The notes beneath the pieces are model-generated. The model did no database searches and had not been told where the DNA came from. It worked only from the letters and a program-made list of their open reading frames with translations. This document shows positions 34,473 through 45,950 of a DNA stretch of 64,000 nucleotides, one piece after another. The stretch lies in NCBI RefSeq assembly GCF_000315795.1, contig NZ_ANHY01000003.1, positions 1 through 64,000 on the forward strand, read 5' to 3'. The stretch comes from Caenispirillum salinarum AK4 (GTDB lineage Bacteria > Pseudomonadota > Alphaproteobacteria > Rhodospirillales > Rhodospirillaceae). The position numbers and the translations under genes were made by a program. Positions within the stretch are counted from its first letter, which is position 1. Each line of letters opens with the position of its first letter.

Positions 34473-35111
34473 TCAGGTGGAGGCCAGAAGCGTTGCGCAG
34501 ACCTCCAGGTCCGTCACGAGGCCCTTGTACTTGGCATCGCGATCAGCGCGGTCACGCGTGCGCAGAAGCGACGACGGATGGATGGTGGCCACCAGCTGGC
34601 TGCCGTCGTCCAGCGGGTGCGGCTCGCCGCGCATGGAGGTGATCGTGACGGCGCGCCCCAGCACGCCGCGCAGGGCGGTGACGCCCATGCCGACGATCAC
34701 CTTGGGGCGGACCAGCTCGCGCTCGATGTTCAGCCACCATCGGCACTGGTCGATCTCCGACGCATTGGGCCGCTTGTGCAGGCGGCGCTTGCCGCGCGGT
34801 TCGTGCTTGAAGTGCTTGACGGCGTTGGTGATGAAGACCTCGTCCCGGTCGATGCCGGCATCCACCAGCGCCTGGTCCAGAAGCCGCCCCGCCGGCCCGA
34901 CGAAGGGTTTTCCGGCCAGGTCCTCCTGGTCGCCCGGCTGCTCGCCCACCAGCATGACGTGGGCCATCTTCGGCCCCGCGCCCGGAACGGCCTGGGTGGC
35001 GTCGCGGTAGAGCGGGCAGCGCGTGCAGCCCTGTTCCACCCGCGCAAGGGCGTCGAGCGTCTTGAGGTCGTCGGCGGTGGGGGAGTCGGCATCGGTGGTG
35101 GCGGTGCTCAT
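34473..35111 (-). CDS. udgX: UdgX-type uracil-DNA glycosylase
   Basis: 212 residues with a [4Fe-4S] cysteine set (CTRCP near 29-32, later EIDQC and LEVC). Motif A is GEQPGDQED, the UdgX form, not the GEAPG of family 4 enzymes. The loop KRRLH at about 109-113 corresponds to the KRRIH loop, whose His forms a covalent bond with the abasic sugar after uracil removal. Motif B is HPSSLLR. Known UdgX proteins make irreversible complexes with uracil-DNA, acting in repair or damage tolerance. Confidence 0.9.
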   Translation of the reverse strand: MSTATTDADSPTADDLKTLDALARVEQGCTRCPLYRDATQAVPGAGPKMAHVMLVGEQPGDQEDLAGKPFVGPAGRLLDQALVDAGIDRDEVFITNAVKHFKHEPRGKRRLHKRPNASEIDQCRWWLNIERELVRPKVIVGMGVTALRGVLGRAVTITSMRGEPHPLDDGSQLVATIHPSSLLRTRDRADRDAKYKGLVTDLEVCATLLAST

Positions 35112-35289
35112 GGGGCGGCCTCCGGGCTTTTCCAGGCAATGCGGTGCGCCCGGTGCCGGTTGCCCGGCCTGTCGCGCAAACGAAATGGCGGGCCGCTACG
35201 CCGTCTTCTCTGTTGCGATGCAGCATGAGCCGCCCCAGAGTCCGGGTCGACGTCTGTTGCACAGGCAATCCACACAAGGAGGAACACCA

Positions 35290-35664
35290 ATGGCTGACGA
35301 CGCCGTGAAGACCCAGCAGAAGCAGGCCGACCGCGCGCAGCAGGTGACCAACGAGGCCGAGACCAAGATGATCGAGGCCGGCAAGCACCTTCGCACCGAG
35401 GGCTTCGAGATCGTGCAGCACGGCTTCCGCCGCTGGCAGGAAGCGCAGTTCGAAATGATGCGCGCCGGCAGCGACATCATGCTGCTGCAGATGGACGCCA
35501 TGAGCAAGCTGTCGGGTGTCCGCAAGCCGGAGGATGCGGTGGCCGTCAGCCAGGACGCCATGCAGGCGGTGCAGGCGCGCATGACCGAATACATGCAGCG
35601 CTCGGCCGACCTGGCGGCGCGCCAGATGCAGGACATGACGGAAGCCTTCGGCGCCCGCGCCTGA
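35290..35664 (+). CDS. Phasin-family protein
   Basis: 124 residues, all-helical and amphipathic, Met/Ala/Gln-rich, with the pattern GFEIVQHGFRRWQEAQFEMMRAGSDIM and a repeated AxxMQ-type helix. This fits phasins that coat polyhydroxyalkanoate granules. ATG 35290 follows AAGGAGGAACACCA, an excellent ribosome-binding site, suggesting high expression. No PHA synthase is in the window. Confidence 0.82.
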   Translation: MADDAVKTQQKQADRAQQVTNEAETKMIEAGKHLRTEGFEIVQHGFRRWQEAQFEMMRAGSDIMLLQMDAMSKLSGVRKPEDAVAVSQDAMQAVQARMTEYMQRSADLAARQMQDMTEAFGARA

Positions 35665-35682
35665 TCGCGGGCCTGCCCGATC

Positions 35683-35717
35683 AACGGCCGTCGCCGGACG
35701 CTCCGGCGGCGGCCGTT
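35683..35717 (+). terminator. Terminator-like hairpin after the phasin gene
   Basis: AACGGCC (35683-35689) pairs with GGCCGTT (35711-35717), and an inner CGCCGG pairs with CCGGCG. The stem is very stable but the T-tract is short (TTTCG). It is probably the 3' end of the phasin mRNA. Confidence 0.6.
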
Positions 35718-35762
35718 TCGCGTTGAGGGAAGGTGGTGTCGGCGTGTCGGCGCACGCCCCCG

Positions 35763-36272
35763 CTACTCGCGGCGCACGTTGGACAGGGCCGAGCGTCCGC
35801 TCTCCTGCGGGGCGGCGACGACGCTGAAGCTGCCGTCCGTCTCCAGGATCACGGCGGTGACGTCGGCGACCTCCGCTTGTCCGCTCGCCCGGATGGCCGC
35901 GAGAACCTCCTCGGGCGCGACGCGCTCGTCCAGCAGGGCCTGGTCGAGCATTGCGCCCCGGTGCAGCAGCAGGCGGGGCTCTGCCTTGACAAGGTGGCGG
36001 AACCGGCGGGAGCGCGCCGACCCCCAGGCAACCACCATCTGCAGCCCGATCAGCAGGGCAAAGGCCGCCACGCCCTCGGCCAGGGCGACCGACTCCGACA
36101 GCAGCACCGTCGCCAGCGTGGAGCCGAGCGCCACCGTCACCACGAAGTCGAAGGCGTTCATCTTCGACAGCGTCCGCTTGCCGGTCAGCCGCAGCAGCAC
36201 CACAAGCGCGGCGTAGGCCAGCGTGCCCACCACCAAAACGCGGAGGATGCCCTCCCATTGATCGAAAAACAC
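35763..36272 (-). CDS. DUF421 (YetF/YcaP-like) membrane protein
   Basis: 169 residues: membrane helices at about 10-30, 44-60 and 65-85, then a soluble C-terminal domain. The signature LRLTGKRTLSKMNAFDFVVTVALGSTLATVLLS is typical of DUF421, and RLLLHRGAMLDQALLDERVAPEEVLAAIR of its cytoplasmic domain. The start is GTG 36272, with AAGGAGA 8 nt upstream; the longer open frame upstream does not look like coding sequence. The function of the family is largely unknown. Confidence 0.85.
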   Translation of the reverse strand: MFFDQWEGILRVLVVGTLAYAALVVLLRLTGKRTLSKMNAFDFVVTVALGSTLATVLLSESVALAEGVAAFALLIGLQMVVAWGSARSRRFRHLVKAEPRLLLHRGAMLDQALLDERVAPEEVLAAIRASGQAEVADVTAVILETDGSFSVVAAPQESGRSALSNVRRE

Positions 36273-36624
36273 AAGCCCGTCTCCTTGCCGTTCGCGCGGG
36301 ACCAACGGTGGCCGGAGGAAGATGGCTCGGGAAGAGAATCCAAAAGCCGGGCCAAGCATTGCCGCGGCGCAACATGACAGAGGAAGAATTGCCGCCGGTG
36401 CGGGCACGTGGCCCCGACTAGCCCCGACCATTCGATCAATGGTGGAATAGGATGCATTACTCACCGGCTCGGTCAGCCTATCACGGAGAAATTGAAAAAA
36501 CCACGTTGCAGGCACTCGCACCCGACCTGATACTTGGGATGGAAGAGCCGGCCCGGCATGCGCGGGAGGTGTCGTGCGACGCACGGGAAACCGGCCACGT
36601 GACGTCCGTGGGAGGCTGTAAACA
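36273..36624. other. Divergent intergenic region between DUF421 gene and glpK
   Basis: About 350 bp with no gene of its own, relatively A/T-rich near 36430-36500. It must hold the promoters of both flanking genes. The only clear symmetric site is ACCATT (36427-36432), 5-nt spacer, AATGGT (36438-36443), a possible operator. The GGAGGC site of glpK is at its right end. Confidence 0.5.
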
Positions 36625-38139
36625 ATGTCCGAGTCCTACGTCCTGTCTATCGACCAGGGGACGACCGGCACGACCGTTCTCATCTTCGACCGCGACGGTG
36701 CCGTCAGGCAGCGGGCCTATTCGGAATTCGCCCAGCATTACCCCCGACCGGGATGGGTGGAGCACGACGCCACGGAAATCTGGAAGGTCACGGTCAGCGT
36801 CATCGCCGACGCGCTGAAGCAGGGCGGCATCAAGGCCAGCGACATCGCGGCCATCGGCATTACCAATCAGCGCGAAACGGTGGTCCTGTGGGACCGCAAG
36901 ACCGGCACGCCCGTCCACAACGCCATCGTCTGGCAGGACCGCCGCACGGCGAAGTACTGCGACGAACTGGCCGCGAAGGAAGGCCTGCCCGAGCGCCTGC
37001 GCGAGAAGACCGGCCTGGTTATCGACCCCTATTTCTCGGGCACCAAGGTCAAGTGGATGCTGGACAACGTTCCGGGCCTGCGGGCGCGGGCGGAGAAGGG
37101 CGAGGTCGCGTTCGGCACCATCGACAGCTGGCTGGTGTGGAACCTGACCGGCGGCAAGGCCCACATCACCGACGTCTCCAATGCCTCTCGCACGCAGCTG
37201 TTCAACATCCACACGCTGCAGTGGGACGACGAGATCCTGGACCTGATGGGCATCCCCAAGGCCATCCTGCCCGAGGTGCGGCCGTCGTCGCAGGTCTACG
37301 GCCAGACCGACCCGGACATGTTCTTCGGCACCCACGGCATTCCCGTGGCGGGCATCGCCGGCGATCAGCAGGCGGCGTTGTTCGGGCAGGCCTGCCACAA
37401 GCCGGGCATGGCGAAGAACACCTACGGCACGGGGTCGTTCCTGCTGATGAACACCGGCACGGAAGCGCCCATCAGCAAGGAAAAGCTGCTGACCACCATT
37501 GCCTGGCAGATCGGCGACGAGCCGGTGGAATACGCGCTGGAAGGCGCCATCTTCATCACCGGCGCCGCGGTTCAGTGGCTGCGCGACGGGCTGGGCATCA
37601 TCGCCTCGGCATCGGAGACGGAGAAGCTTGCCCGCTCCATCGACTGGAACGACGGCGTCTATTTCGTCCCGGCCCTGACCGGCCTGGGCGCGCCGCACTG
37701 GGACGCCTATGCCCGCGGTACGCTGCTGGGCCTCACGCGCGGCACCACGCGGGCACACATCGTGCGGGCGACGCTGGAAAGCATCTGCTACCAGACCCGC
37801 GACGTGGCCGAGGCCATGGTGCGTGACTCCGGCATCGAACTGAAGGAACTGCGGTGCGACGGCGGCGCGTCGGTCAACAGCTTCCTCATGCAGTTCCAGG
37901 CCGACCAGCTGGGCGTGACGGTGGAGGTGCCGCGCGTGGTGGAAACCACGGCGCTGGGCGCGGCCTACCTGGCGGGGCTGGCGACCGGGTACTGGCAGGG
38001 GCGTGACGAGATCGCCGAGAAGTGGCAACTCGCCAACCGCTACGAGCCGAAGATGGACTCCGCCGAGAAGGAGCGCCTGTACCGCCGTTGGCTGCGGGCG
38101 CTGGAGCATTCCAAGGGCTGGGCCGTTCACAAGACCTGA
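36625..38139 (+). CDS. glpK: Glycerol kinase
   Basis: 504 residues, full length for FGGY-family GlpK. Visible are the N-terminal [36 protein letters not shown], the substrate segment [16 protein letters not shown]-like [10 protein letters not shown], and [14 protein letters not shown] with GGASVN in the C-terminal ATPase half. It phosphorylates glycerol to sn-glycerol 3-phosphate. It is the first gene of a run with glpD and glpF, so the operon covers uptake, phosphorylation and oxidation of glycerol. Confidence 0.95.
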   Translation: MSESYVLSIDQGTTGTTVLIFDRDGAVRQRAYSEFAQHYPRPGWVEHDATEIWKVTVSVIADALKQGGIKASDIAAIGITNQRETVVLWDRKTGTPVHNAIVWQDRRTAKYCDELAAKEGLPERLREKTGLVIDPYFSGTKVKWMLDNVPGLRARAEKGEVAFGTIDSWLVWNLTGGKAHITDVSNASRTQLFNIHTLQWDDEILDLMGIPKAILPEVRPSSQVYGQTDPDMFFGTHGIPVAGIAGDQQAALFGQACHKPGMAKNTYGTGSFLLMNTGTEAPISKEKLLTTIAWQIGDEPVEYALEGAIFITGAAVQWLRDGLGIIASASETEKLARSIDWNDGVYFVPALTGLGAPHWDAYARGTLLGLTRGTTRAHIVRATLESICYQTRDVAEAMVRDSGIELKELRCDGGASVNSFLMQFQADQLGVTVEVPRVVETTALGAAYLAGLATGYWQGRDEIAEKWQLANRYEPKMDSAEKERLYRRWLRALEHSKGWAVHKT

Positions 38140-38191
38140 CGCCGGCCCGTCGACCGCATCCCCAGGCGCAACGGAGAAGGAGGACGACGGC

Positions 38192-39778
38192 ATGGCGGCC
38201 GCCGGCAACATGAACCGCGACGCGGTGATCCGGGAGCTGAAGGAAAGCTACGACATCTGGGACGTCATCGTCGTCGGCGGCGGCGCCACGGGCCTGGGCG
38301 TGGCCCTGGAATCGGTGGCGCGCGGCTACCGGACGCTGCTGCTGGAGCAGCACGATTTCGCCAAGGCGACCTCCAGCCGTTCCACCAAGCTGGTGCACGG
38401 CGGCGTGCGCTATCTGCAGCAGGGCAACGTATCCCTGGTGATGGAGGCCCTGCGCGAGCGCGGACGGCTTCTGAAGAATGCCCCGCACATCTGCCACAAC
38501 CTGCCCTTCGTGGTGCCCGTCTACGAATGGTGGGACGGCCCGTTCTACGGCGTCGGCATGAAGCTCTACGACATGCTGGCGGGCAAGCTGGGGCTCGGGC
38601 CGTCCAAGGTGCTGTCGCGGGAAAAGACGCTGGAGCTTCTGCCCAATGTGGAGCCCAAGGGTCTCAAGAACGGCGTGATCTATCACGACGGCCAGTTCGA
38701 CGATGCCCGTCTTGCCGTCAGCCTGGCCCAGACCATCGCCGACAAGGGCGGCCATGTGCTGAACTACTGCAAGGTGACGGGTTTCAAGAAGCGCGGCGGC
38801 TTCATCACGGGCGTTTCGGCCCACGACGAGGAAACCGGCGAGGATTACGAGCTGGACGCCCGCGTGGTCATCAACGCCACCGGCATCTTCTCCGACGACA
38901 CGCGGCAGATGGACGACCCGTCCGAGGAGCCGCTGATGGCGCCAAGCCAGGGCGTGCACCTGGTGCTCGACAAGTCCTTCCTGCCCGGCGAGAGCGCCAT
39001 CATGGTGCCCAAGACGGCCGACGGGCGGGTGCTGTTCGCCGTGCCCTGGCACGGGCGGACCGTGGTCGGCACCACCGATACGGCTATCGAGAAAAGCACG
39101 CTTGAGCCCAAGCCGCAGAAGGAGGAAATCGACTTCCTGCTGGAGCACGCCGCCATCTATCTGGACCGCGACCCGACGCGCGAAGACGTGCTGAGCATGT
39201 ACTGCGGCATCCGCCCGCTGGTGCGCTCGCCGGGTGACAAGGGCACGGCGGCGCTGGCGCGCGACCATGTGCTGATGATCTCGGACAGCAACCTTGTCAG
39301 CATCACCGGCGGCAAGTGGACGACCTACCGCAAGATGGCCGAGGACACCATCGACGCCGCCGCCCTGGTGGGCGGCCTGGAGGAGCGGCCGAGTGGGACG
39401 ACGAACCTGCGTCTGCACGGCTGGATCAAGACGCCCATGGAAACCGACGGCCTGTTGTCGCTCTACGGCTCCGACGGCACGGGCGTGCGCAAGACCATGT
39501 CCGAGCAGCCGGGGTGGGACGAGCCCCTGCACCCCAACCTGCCCTACTACTGGGGCGAGGTCGCCTGGGGCGTGCGGCGCGAGATGGCCCGCACGGTGGA
39601 AGACGTGCTGTCCCGACGCACCCGGTCGCTGCTGCTGGACGCGCGGGCGAGCGTGGAGGCCGCACCCAAAGTCGCCGCCATCATGGCCGCCGAACTGGGC
39701 CGCGACGAGGCGTGGCAGAAGGCGCAGGTGGAAGAGTTCACCGCGCTGGCACGGGACTACATGATCCCGACAACCTGA
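38192..39778 (+). CDS. glpD: Aerobic glycerol-3-phosphate dehydrogenase
   Basis: 528 residues. The FAD-binding VIVVGGGATGLGVALESVARG, followed by SSRSTKLVHGGVRYLQQGN, matches membrane-associated GlpD; GVHLVLDKSFLPG, DGRVLFAVPWHGRTVVGTTDT and the C-terminal ITGGKWTTYRKMAEDTID are also typical. It oxidises glycerol 3-phosphate to dihydroxyacetone phosphate and passes electrons to quinone. ATG 38192 follows GAAGGAGGA. It lies 52 nt after glpK. Confidence 0.94.
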   Translation: MAAAGNMNRDAVIRELKESYDIWDVIVVGGGATGLGVALESVARGYRTLLLEQHDFAKATSSRSTKLVHGGVRYLQQGNVSLVMEALRERGRLLKNAPHICHNLPFVVPVYEWWDGPFYGVGMKLYDMLAGKLGLGPSKVLSREKTLELLPNVEPKGLKNGVIYHDGQFDDARLAVSLAQTIADKGGHVLNYCKVTGFKKRGGFITGVSAHDEETGEDYELDARVVINATGIFSDDTRQMDDPSEEPLMAPSQGVHLVLDKSFLPGESAIMVPKTADGRVLFAVPWHGRTVVGTTDTAIEKSTLEPKPQKEEIDFLLEHAAIYLDRDPTREDVLSMYCGIRPLVRSPGDKGTAALARDHVLMISDSNLVSITGGKWTTYRKMAEDTIDAAALVGGLEERPSGTTNLRLHGWIKTPMETDGLLSLYGSDGTGVRKTMSEQPGWDEPLHPNLPYYWGEVAWGVRREMARTVEDVLSRRTRSLLLDARASVEAAPKVAAIMAAELGRDEAWQKAQVEEFTALARDYMIPTT

Positions 39779-39798
39779 CAGGGGAGGACCGTGCCGTG

Positions 39799-40533
39799 AT
39801 GAACCCGTTCCTGGGGGAGTTGATCGGAACCGCCATCCTGATCCTGCTGGGCAACGGCGTCGTCGCCAACGTGGTGCTGAAGGGCACCAAGGGCGAGGGC
39901 TCGGGCTGGATCGTCATCACCTGGGGCTGGGGCATGGCGGTGTTCGTCGCGGTGTTCACCGTGGCGGCCTTCAGCGGGGCCCACATCAATCCGGCGGTGA
40001 CGGTGGGGCTGGCGGTGGCGGGCAAGTTCGCGTGGGGCAGCGTGCCGCTCTACATCCTGGCGCAGATGGCCGGTGCGATGATCGGCTCGGCGCTGGTGTG
40101 GGTCATGTACCGCGACCACTTCCGCGAAACCGAGAGCCGCGACCTGAAGCTCGCCTGCTTTTCCACCGGGCCGGCCTACCGCAACACCATCTCCAACCTG
40201 GTGTCGGAGATCGTCGGCACCTTCGTTCTGGTGTTCGCGGTGCTGTTCCTGGCCGTGGCCGTCTTCGGCCTGGGCGCCCTGGACGCCCTGCCGGTGGGGC
40301 TGCTGGTGCTGGGGATCGGGCTGAGCCTGGGCGGAACGACGGGGTATGCCATAAACCCCGCGCGCGACCTGGGCCCGCGCATCGTCCATGCGCTTCTGCC
40401 CATGCCCGGCGGCAAGCGCGACAGCGACTGGGGATACGCCTGGATTCCCATCGTCGGGCCGCTGATCGGGGCGGTTCTGGCGGCGCTCTGCTACCTGATG
40501 CTCCAGGATCCCACCAACGTCAATTTCCGCTGA
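39799..40533 (+). CDS. glpF: Glycerol uptake facilitator (aquaglyceroporin)
   Basis: 244 residues, six membrane helices and the two half-helix motifs SGAHINPAVT and GYAINPARDLGPR. The Asp after the second NPA motif (NPARD) and the glycine-rich surroundings fit the glycerol-conducting GlpF branch. ATG 39799 follows GGGGAGGA; GTG at 39796 is a near-equal alternative. It supplies glycerol to the kinase encoded upstream. Confidence 0.92.
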   Translation: MNPFLGELIGTAILILLGNGVVANVVLKGTKGEGSGWIVITWGWGMAVFVAVFTVAAFSGAHINPAVTVGLAVAGKFAWGSVPLYILAQMAGAMIGSALVWVMYRDHFRETESRDLKLACFSTGPAYRNTISNLVSEIVGTFVLVFAVLFLAVAVFGLGALDALPVGLLVLGIGLSLGGTTGYAINPARDLGPRIVHALLPMPGGKRDSDWGYAWIPIVGPLIGAVLAALCYLMLQDPTNVNFR

Positions 40534-40554
40534 TCGGAAAAGGGAGGACGGGCC

Positions 40555-42306
<1,752 letters not shown>

Positions 42307-42349
42307 CAAAACACACAAACCGGCGGAGGCCTTGGCGCGTTCCGCCCGC

Positions 42350-44905
42350 ATGAACGACAACAGCACCGACATCACCGGCTGGGTCCTGCGCTACGACGGC
42401 TACGACCCCCAGCACGAGGGTCTGCGCGAAGCCCTCTGCACCACCGGCAACGGCTACTTCTGCACGCGCGGCGCCGCCGCCGACAGCGACGCCGCGGCCG
42501 AGGGACCTTTGCGCGACGTCCATTATCCCGGCACCTACCTCGCCGGCGGCTATGATCGTCAGGTGACCAAGGTGGAGGGCCGCGACGTCGAGAACGAGGA
42601 CCTGGTCAACCTGCCCAACTGGCTGCCCCTGACCTTCCGCGTCGGCGACGGCCCGTGGTTCCGCATCGACGACGTGCAGGTCGAGGACTACTGCCAGGCG
42701 CTCGACCTGCGCGGCGGCGTTCTCTCCCGCACGCTGCGCTTCCGCGACGCCGAGGGGCGGCGCACCGAATGGCGCGAGGAACGCTTCGTCAGCATGGCCG
42801 ACAAGCACCTGGCGGCCCAGCGGGTAGCCATCATGCCACTGGACTGGTCGGGGCGCATCACCGTGCGCGGCCGGCTGGACGGCGGCGTCGTCAACGACGG
42901 CGTGCCGCGCTATCGGGGGCTGGAATCCCGCCACCTGGAAGTTCTGGAGGTCGGTCACCCCGAGGAGACCGTCGCCGCCCTGCGGGTGCGCACCCGCCAG
43001 TCCCGGCTGGAGGTCGGTCAGGCCATGCGCCTGCGCCTGGACGGCGGCAGCGGGACGGCGTCCCGCGCGATCGACCGCACCGACGCCGAAGCGGGCTTCG
43101 ACCTGTCGGTGGATGCCGCCGCCGATGCCGCGCCGGTGGTGGTGGAGAAGGTGGCAGCCCTGCACACCGCGCGCGACATGGCGATCTCGGAGCCGCTGGC
43201 GGAAAGCGTCAAGGCCGCCCGCGACGCGCCGGACTTCGACACCCTGCGCGCGGCCCATGTGGCGAGCTGGCGGCGGCTGTGGGACCTGTTCGATCTGGAC
43301 GTGGGCGGTGCCGACGACTCGGCGCTGAAGCTGCGTGCCCACATCTTCCACCTGCTCCAGACCGTGTCCTTCCACAGCATCAACCAGGACACCGGCGTGC
43401 CGCCGCGCGGCTGGCATGGCGAGGCCTATCGCGGGCACATCTTCTGGGACGAGTTGTTCATCTTTCCCTTCCTCAACCTGCGCCAGCCCATCATGACGCG
43501 GGCGCTGCTGCTCTACCGCCACCGGCGCCTGGGCGAGGCGCGGCGCGCGGCAAGGGCGGCCGGGCTGGACGGCGCCATGTATCCCTGGCAGTCGGGCTCC
43601 AACGGACGCGAGGAAAGCCAGAAGGTTCACCTGAACCCCGAGTCGGGGCGCTGGATTCCCGACGACTCCCACCGCCAGCGCCACATCAACGCGGCCATCG
43701 CCTACAACATCTGGCACTACTGGGAGGTCACCGAGGACCGCGACTTCCTGTCCTTCCACGGCGCCGAGATGATGATGGAAATCGCCCGCCTGTGGGCCTC
43801 GCTGGCGACGTGGAACGACGACCTGGGCCGCTACGAGATCAAGGGCGTCATGGGCCCGGACGAGTACCACACGGCCTACCCCGGCACCGACCCGGAGGAG
43901 GCCGGCGGGCTGGACAACAACGCCTACACCAATGTCATGGCCGCCTGGGTGCTGACGCGCGCAAGCGACGTCTGGGACCTGCTGCCCGCCGATCGCCGGG
44001 CGCATCTGGCCGACGAACTGGACCTGACGGACGACGAGCGGGCCCGCTGGGTGGACATCTCGCGCCGCCTGCTGGTGCCCTTCCACGACTGCGAGGAAGG
44101 CCGGCCGGTCATCAGTCAGTTCTCGGGTTACGAGGACCTGGAGGAATTCGACTGGGCACCGTACCGGGAAAAGTACGGCAACGTCATGCGCCTCGACCGG
44201 ATCCTGGAGGCCGAGGACGACACGCCCAACCGCTACAAGGTCTCCAAGCAGGCCGACGTGCTCATGCTCTTCTACCTGTTCTCGGCCGAGGAGCTTGAGT
44301 GGCTGTTCGACCAGCTGGGCTACGTGCTGGACAGCGACCTGATCCCCCGCACCGTAGATTATTACCTCAAGCGCACCTCGCACGGCTCCACGCTGTCGTT
44401 CGTCACGCACGCCTGGGTGCTGGCGCGTTCCGACCGGGCGCGGTCGTGGGACCTGTTCCAGAGTGCGCTGGACAGCGACATCAAGGACATCCAGGGCGGC
44501 ACCACGCGGGAAGGCATCCACACCGGCGCCATGGCGGGGTCGGTGGACATCCTCCAGCGCTGCTACATGGGCCTCGACACCCGGCAGAACGTGCTGCACG
44601 TCGACCCCCTGCTGCCCGGGAACCTGGACCGGGTGACCGTCTACCTGCGCTATCGCCACCAGCGCCTGACGCTGACCGCCGACCATGCGTGGCTGACGGT
44701 GGAGAGCGCGCCGCTGGCCGCCGCACCCGTCCACATCGCCTATCGCGGACACGTGCGCGAACTGTCGCCGGGCATGACCGTCCGCCTGCCGCTGGTCGAT
44801 CCGGCCAAGCGGGTGCGCGCGGTCGACCATCAGCCCGTCCGCCGCGAATGCCTGGGCCACCGCCGCGGCGAGGTGGAGCGCCTCGCCCACGGCAAGCGGG
44901 CGTGA
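42350..44905 (+). CDS. Glycoside hydrolase family 65 protein (disaccharide phosphorylase-like)
   Basis: 851 residues with the GH65 layout: an N-terminal beta-sandwich (about 1-300), a linker, an (alpha/alpha)6 catalytic barrel, and a small C-terminal beta domain. The general acid segment is GVMGPDEYH, the substrate site YPWQSGSNGREE, and the phosphate-site-like regions are KRTSHGSTLS and GTTREGIHTGAMAG, which favour phosphorylase over hydrolase. The natural sugar (trehalose, maltose, kojibiose or a glucosyl-glycerol) is not decided; the glycerol-gene context makes a glucosylglycerol-type substrate worth testing. ATG 42350 was chosen; the frame extends upstream into the previous gene. Confidence 0.86.
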   Translation: MNDNSTDITGWVLRYDGYDPQHEGLREALCTTGNGYFCTRGAAADSDAAAEGPLRDVHYPGTYLAGGYDRQVTKVEGRDVENEDLVNLPNWLPLTFRVGDGPWFRIDDVQVEDYCQALDLRGGVLSRTLRFRDAEGRRTEWREERFVSMADKHLAAQRVAIMPLDWSGRITVRGRLDGGVVNDGVPRYRGLESRHLEVLEVGHPEETVAALRVRTRQSRLEVGQAMRLRLDGGSGTASRAIDRTDAEAGFDLSVDAAADAAPVVVEKVAALHTARDMAISEPLAESVKAARDAPDFDTLRAAHVASWRRLWDLFDLDVGGADDSALKLRAHIFHLLQTVSFHSINQDTGVPPRGWHGEAYRGHIFWDELFIFPFLNLRQPIMTRALLLYRHRRLGEARRAARAAGLDGAMYPWQSGSNGREESQKVHLNPESGRWIPDDSHRQRHINAAIAYNIWHYWEVTEDRDFLSFHGAEMMMEIARLWASLATWNDDLGRYEIKGVMGPDEYHTAYPGTDPEEAGGLDNNAYTNVMAAWVLTRASDVWDLLPADRRAHLADELDLTDDERARWVDISRRLLVPFHDCEEGRPVISQFSGYEDLEEFDWAPYREKYGNVMRLDRILEAEDDTPNRYKVSKQADVLMLFYLFSAEELEWLFDQLGYVLDSDLIPRTVDYYLKRTSHGSTLSFVTHAWVLARSDRARSWDLFQSALDSDIKDIQGGTTREGIHTGAMAGSVDILQRCYMGLDTRQNVLHVDPLLPGNLDRVTVYLRYRHQRLTLTADHAWLTVESAPLAAAPVHIAYRGHVRELSPGMTVRLPLVDPAKRVRAVDHQPVRRECLGHRRGEVERLAHGKRA

Positions 44906-44930
44906 TCCGCCCAACGGAGGGAAAGAGACC

Positions 44931-45944
44931 ATGAAAATCGTCGTCTACGACGTGGAAACCTGGGAGCGCGAGAGCTTCAAGCCGCTCGAGGCCGACCACG
45001 ACGTCGTCTACCGCGAGGACTCTCTGTCGGCCGACACGGTGGGCGAGAACGCCGACGCCGACATCGTGTCGGGCTTCATCTATTCCGACTTCTCGGCGGA
45101 CACGCTGTCGAAGATGGAAAACCTGAAGCTGGTCGTCACCCGCTCCACCGGCGTCGACCACGTCGCCACCGACTGGTGCGACGAGAACGGCGTGAAGGTC
45201 GCCTATGTTCCGGGCTATGGCGAGAACACCGTGGCCGAGCACACCTTCGCCCTGCTGCTGGCGGTCAGCCACCGCCTGATCGAGGCCGCCGACCGCACCC
45301 GCAAGGGCGACTTCACCAACCAGGGGCTGACCGGCTTCGACCTGTGCGGCAAGACCATCGGCATCATCGGCACCGGCAACATCGGCGTGCACACCTGCCG
45401 CATCGCCAAGGGCTTCGGCATGGAGGTGCTGGCCTTCGACATCCAGAAGAACGAGGACGCCGCCCGCGACATCGGGTTTGAATATTGCGCCATGGAGGAC
45501 CTGCTGCAACGCTCCGACGTGGTGTCGCTGCACGTTCCCGGCACGCCGAAGACCAAGGACCTGATCGGCAAGGAGCAGTTCGACCGCATGAAGGACGGCG
45601 TGGTGCTCATCAACACCGCGCGCGGCACCGTGGTCAACGCCGAGGCCCTGTCGGAGGCGCTGCTGTCGGGCAAGGTGGCCGGCGCCGGTCTGGACGTGCT
45701 GCCCGAGGAACCGGTGATCCGCGAGGAGGCCGAGACCCTGCGCAGCGTCTTCACCCAGGAGCACGACCTGTCCAAGCTGCTGGCCGGCCACGCGCTGCTG
45801 CGCCTGAACAACGTGGTCATCACCCCGCACAATGCCTTCAACACCCGCGAGGCCGTCCAGCGCATCCTGGACACCACGCGCGAGAACATCGAGGGCTTCA
45901 TTGCCGGCAAGCCGCAAAACCTCGCCAACGGCAAGAAAGGCTGA
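44931..45944 (+). CDS. NAD-dependent D-2-hydroxyacid dehydrogenase (D-lactate dehydrogenase-like)
   Basis: 337 residues: the Rossmann motif GIIGTGNIG, the catalytic Arg in INTARGT, Glu in LDVLPEEP and His in TPHNAFNT. The N-terminal MKIVVYDVETWERESF and the active-site loop AYVPGYGENTVAEH resemble fermentative D-lactate dehydrogenases. It probably interconverts pyruvate and D-lactate, or a related 2-hydroxyacid. A GGAGGGAAAGAGACC sequence precedes the ATG, 25 nt after the GH65 gene. Confidence 0.88.
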   Translation: MKIVVYDVETWERESFKPLEADHDVVYREDSLSADTVGENADADIVSGFIYSDFSADTLSKMENLKLVVTRSTGVDHVATDWCDENGVKVAYVPGYGENTVAEHTFALLLAVSHRLIEAADRTRKGDFTNQGLTGFDLCGKTIGIIGTGNIGVHTCRIAKGFGMEVLAFDIQKNEDAARDIGFEYCAMEDLLQRSDVVSLHVPGTPKTKDLIGKEQFDRMKDGVVLINTARGTVVNAEALSEALLSGKVAGAGLDVLPEEPVIREEAETLRSVFTQEHDLSKLLAGHALLRLNNVVITPHNAFNTREAVQRILDTTRENIEGFIAGKPQNLANGKKG

Positions 45945-45950
45945 CCGGTC

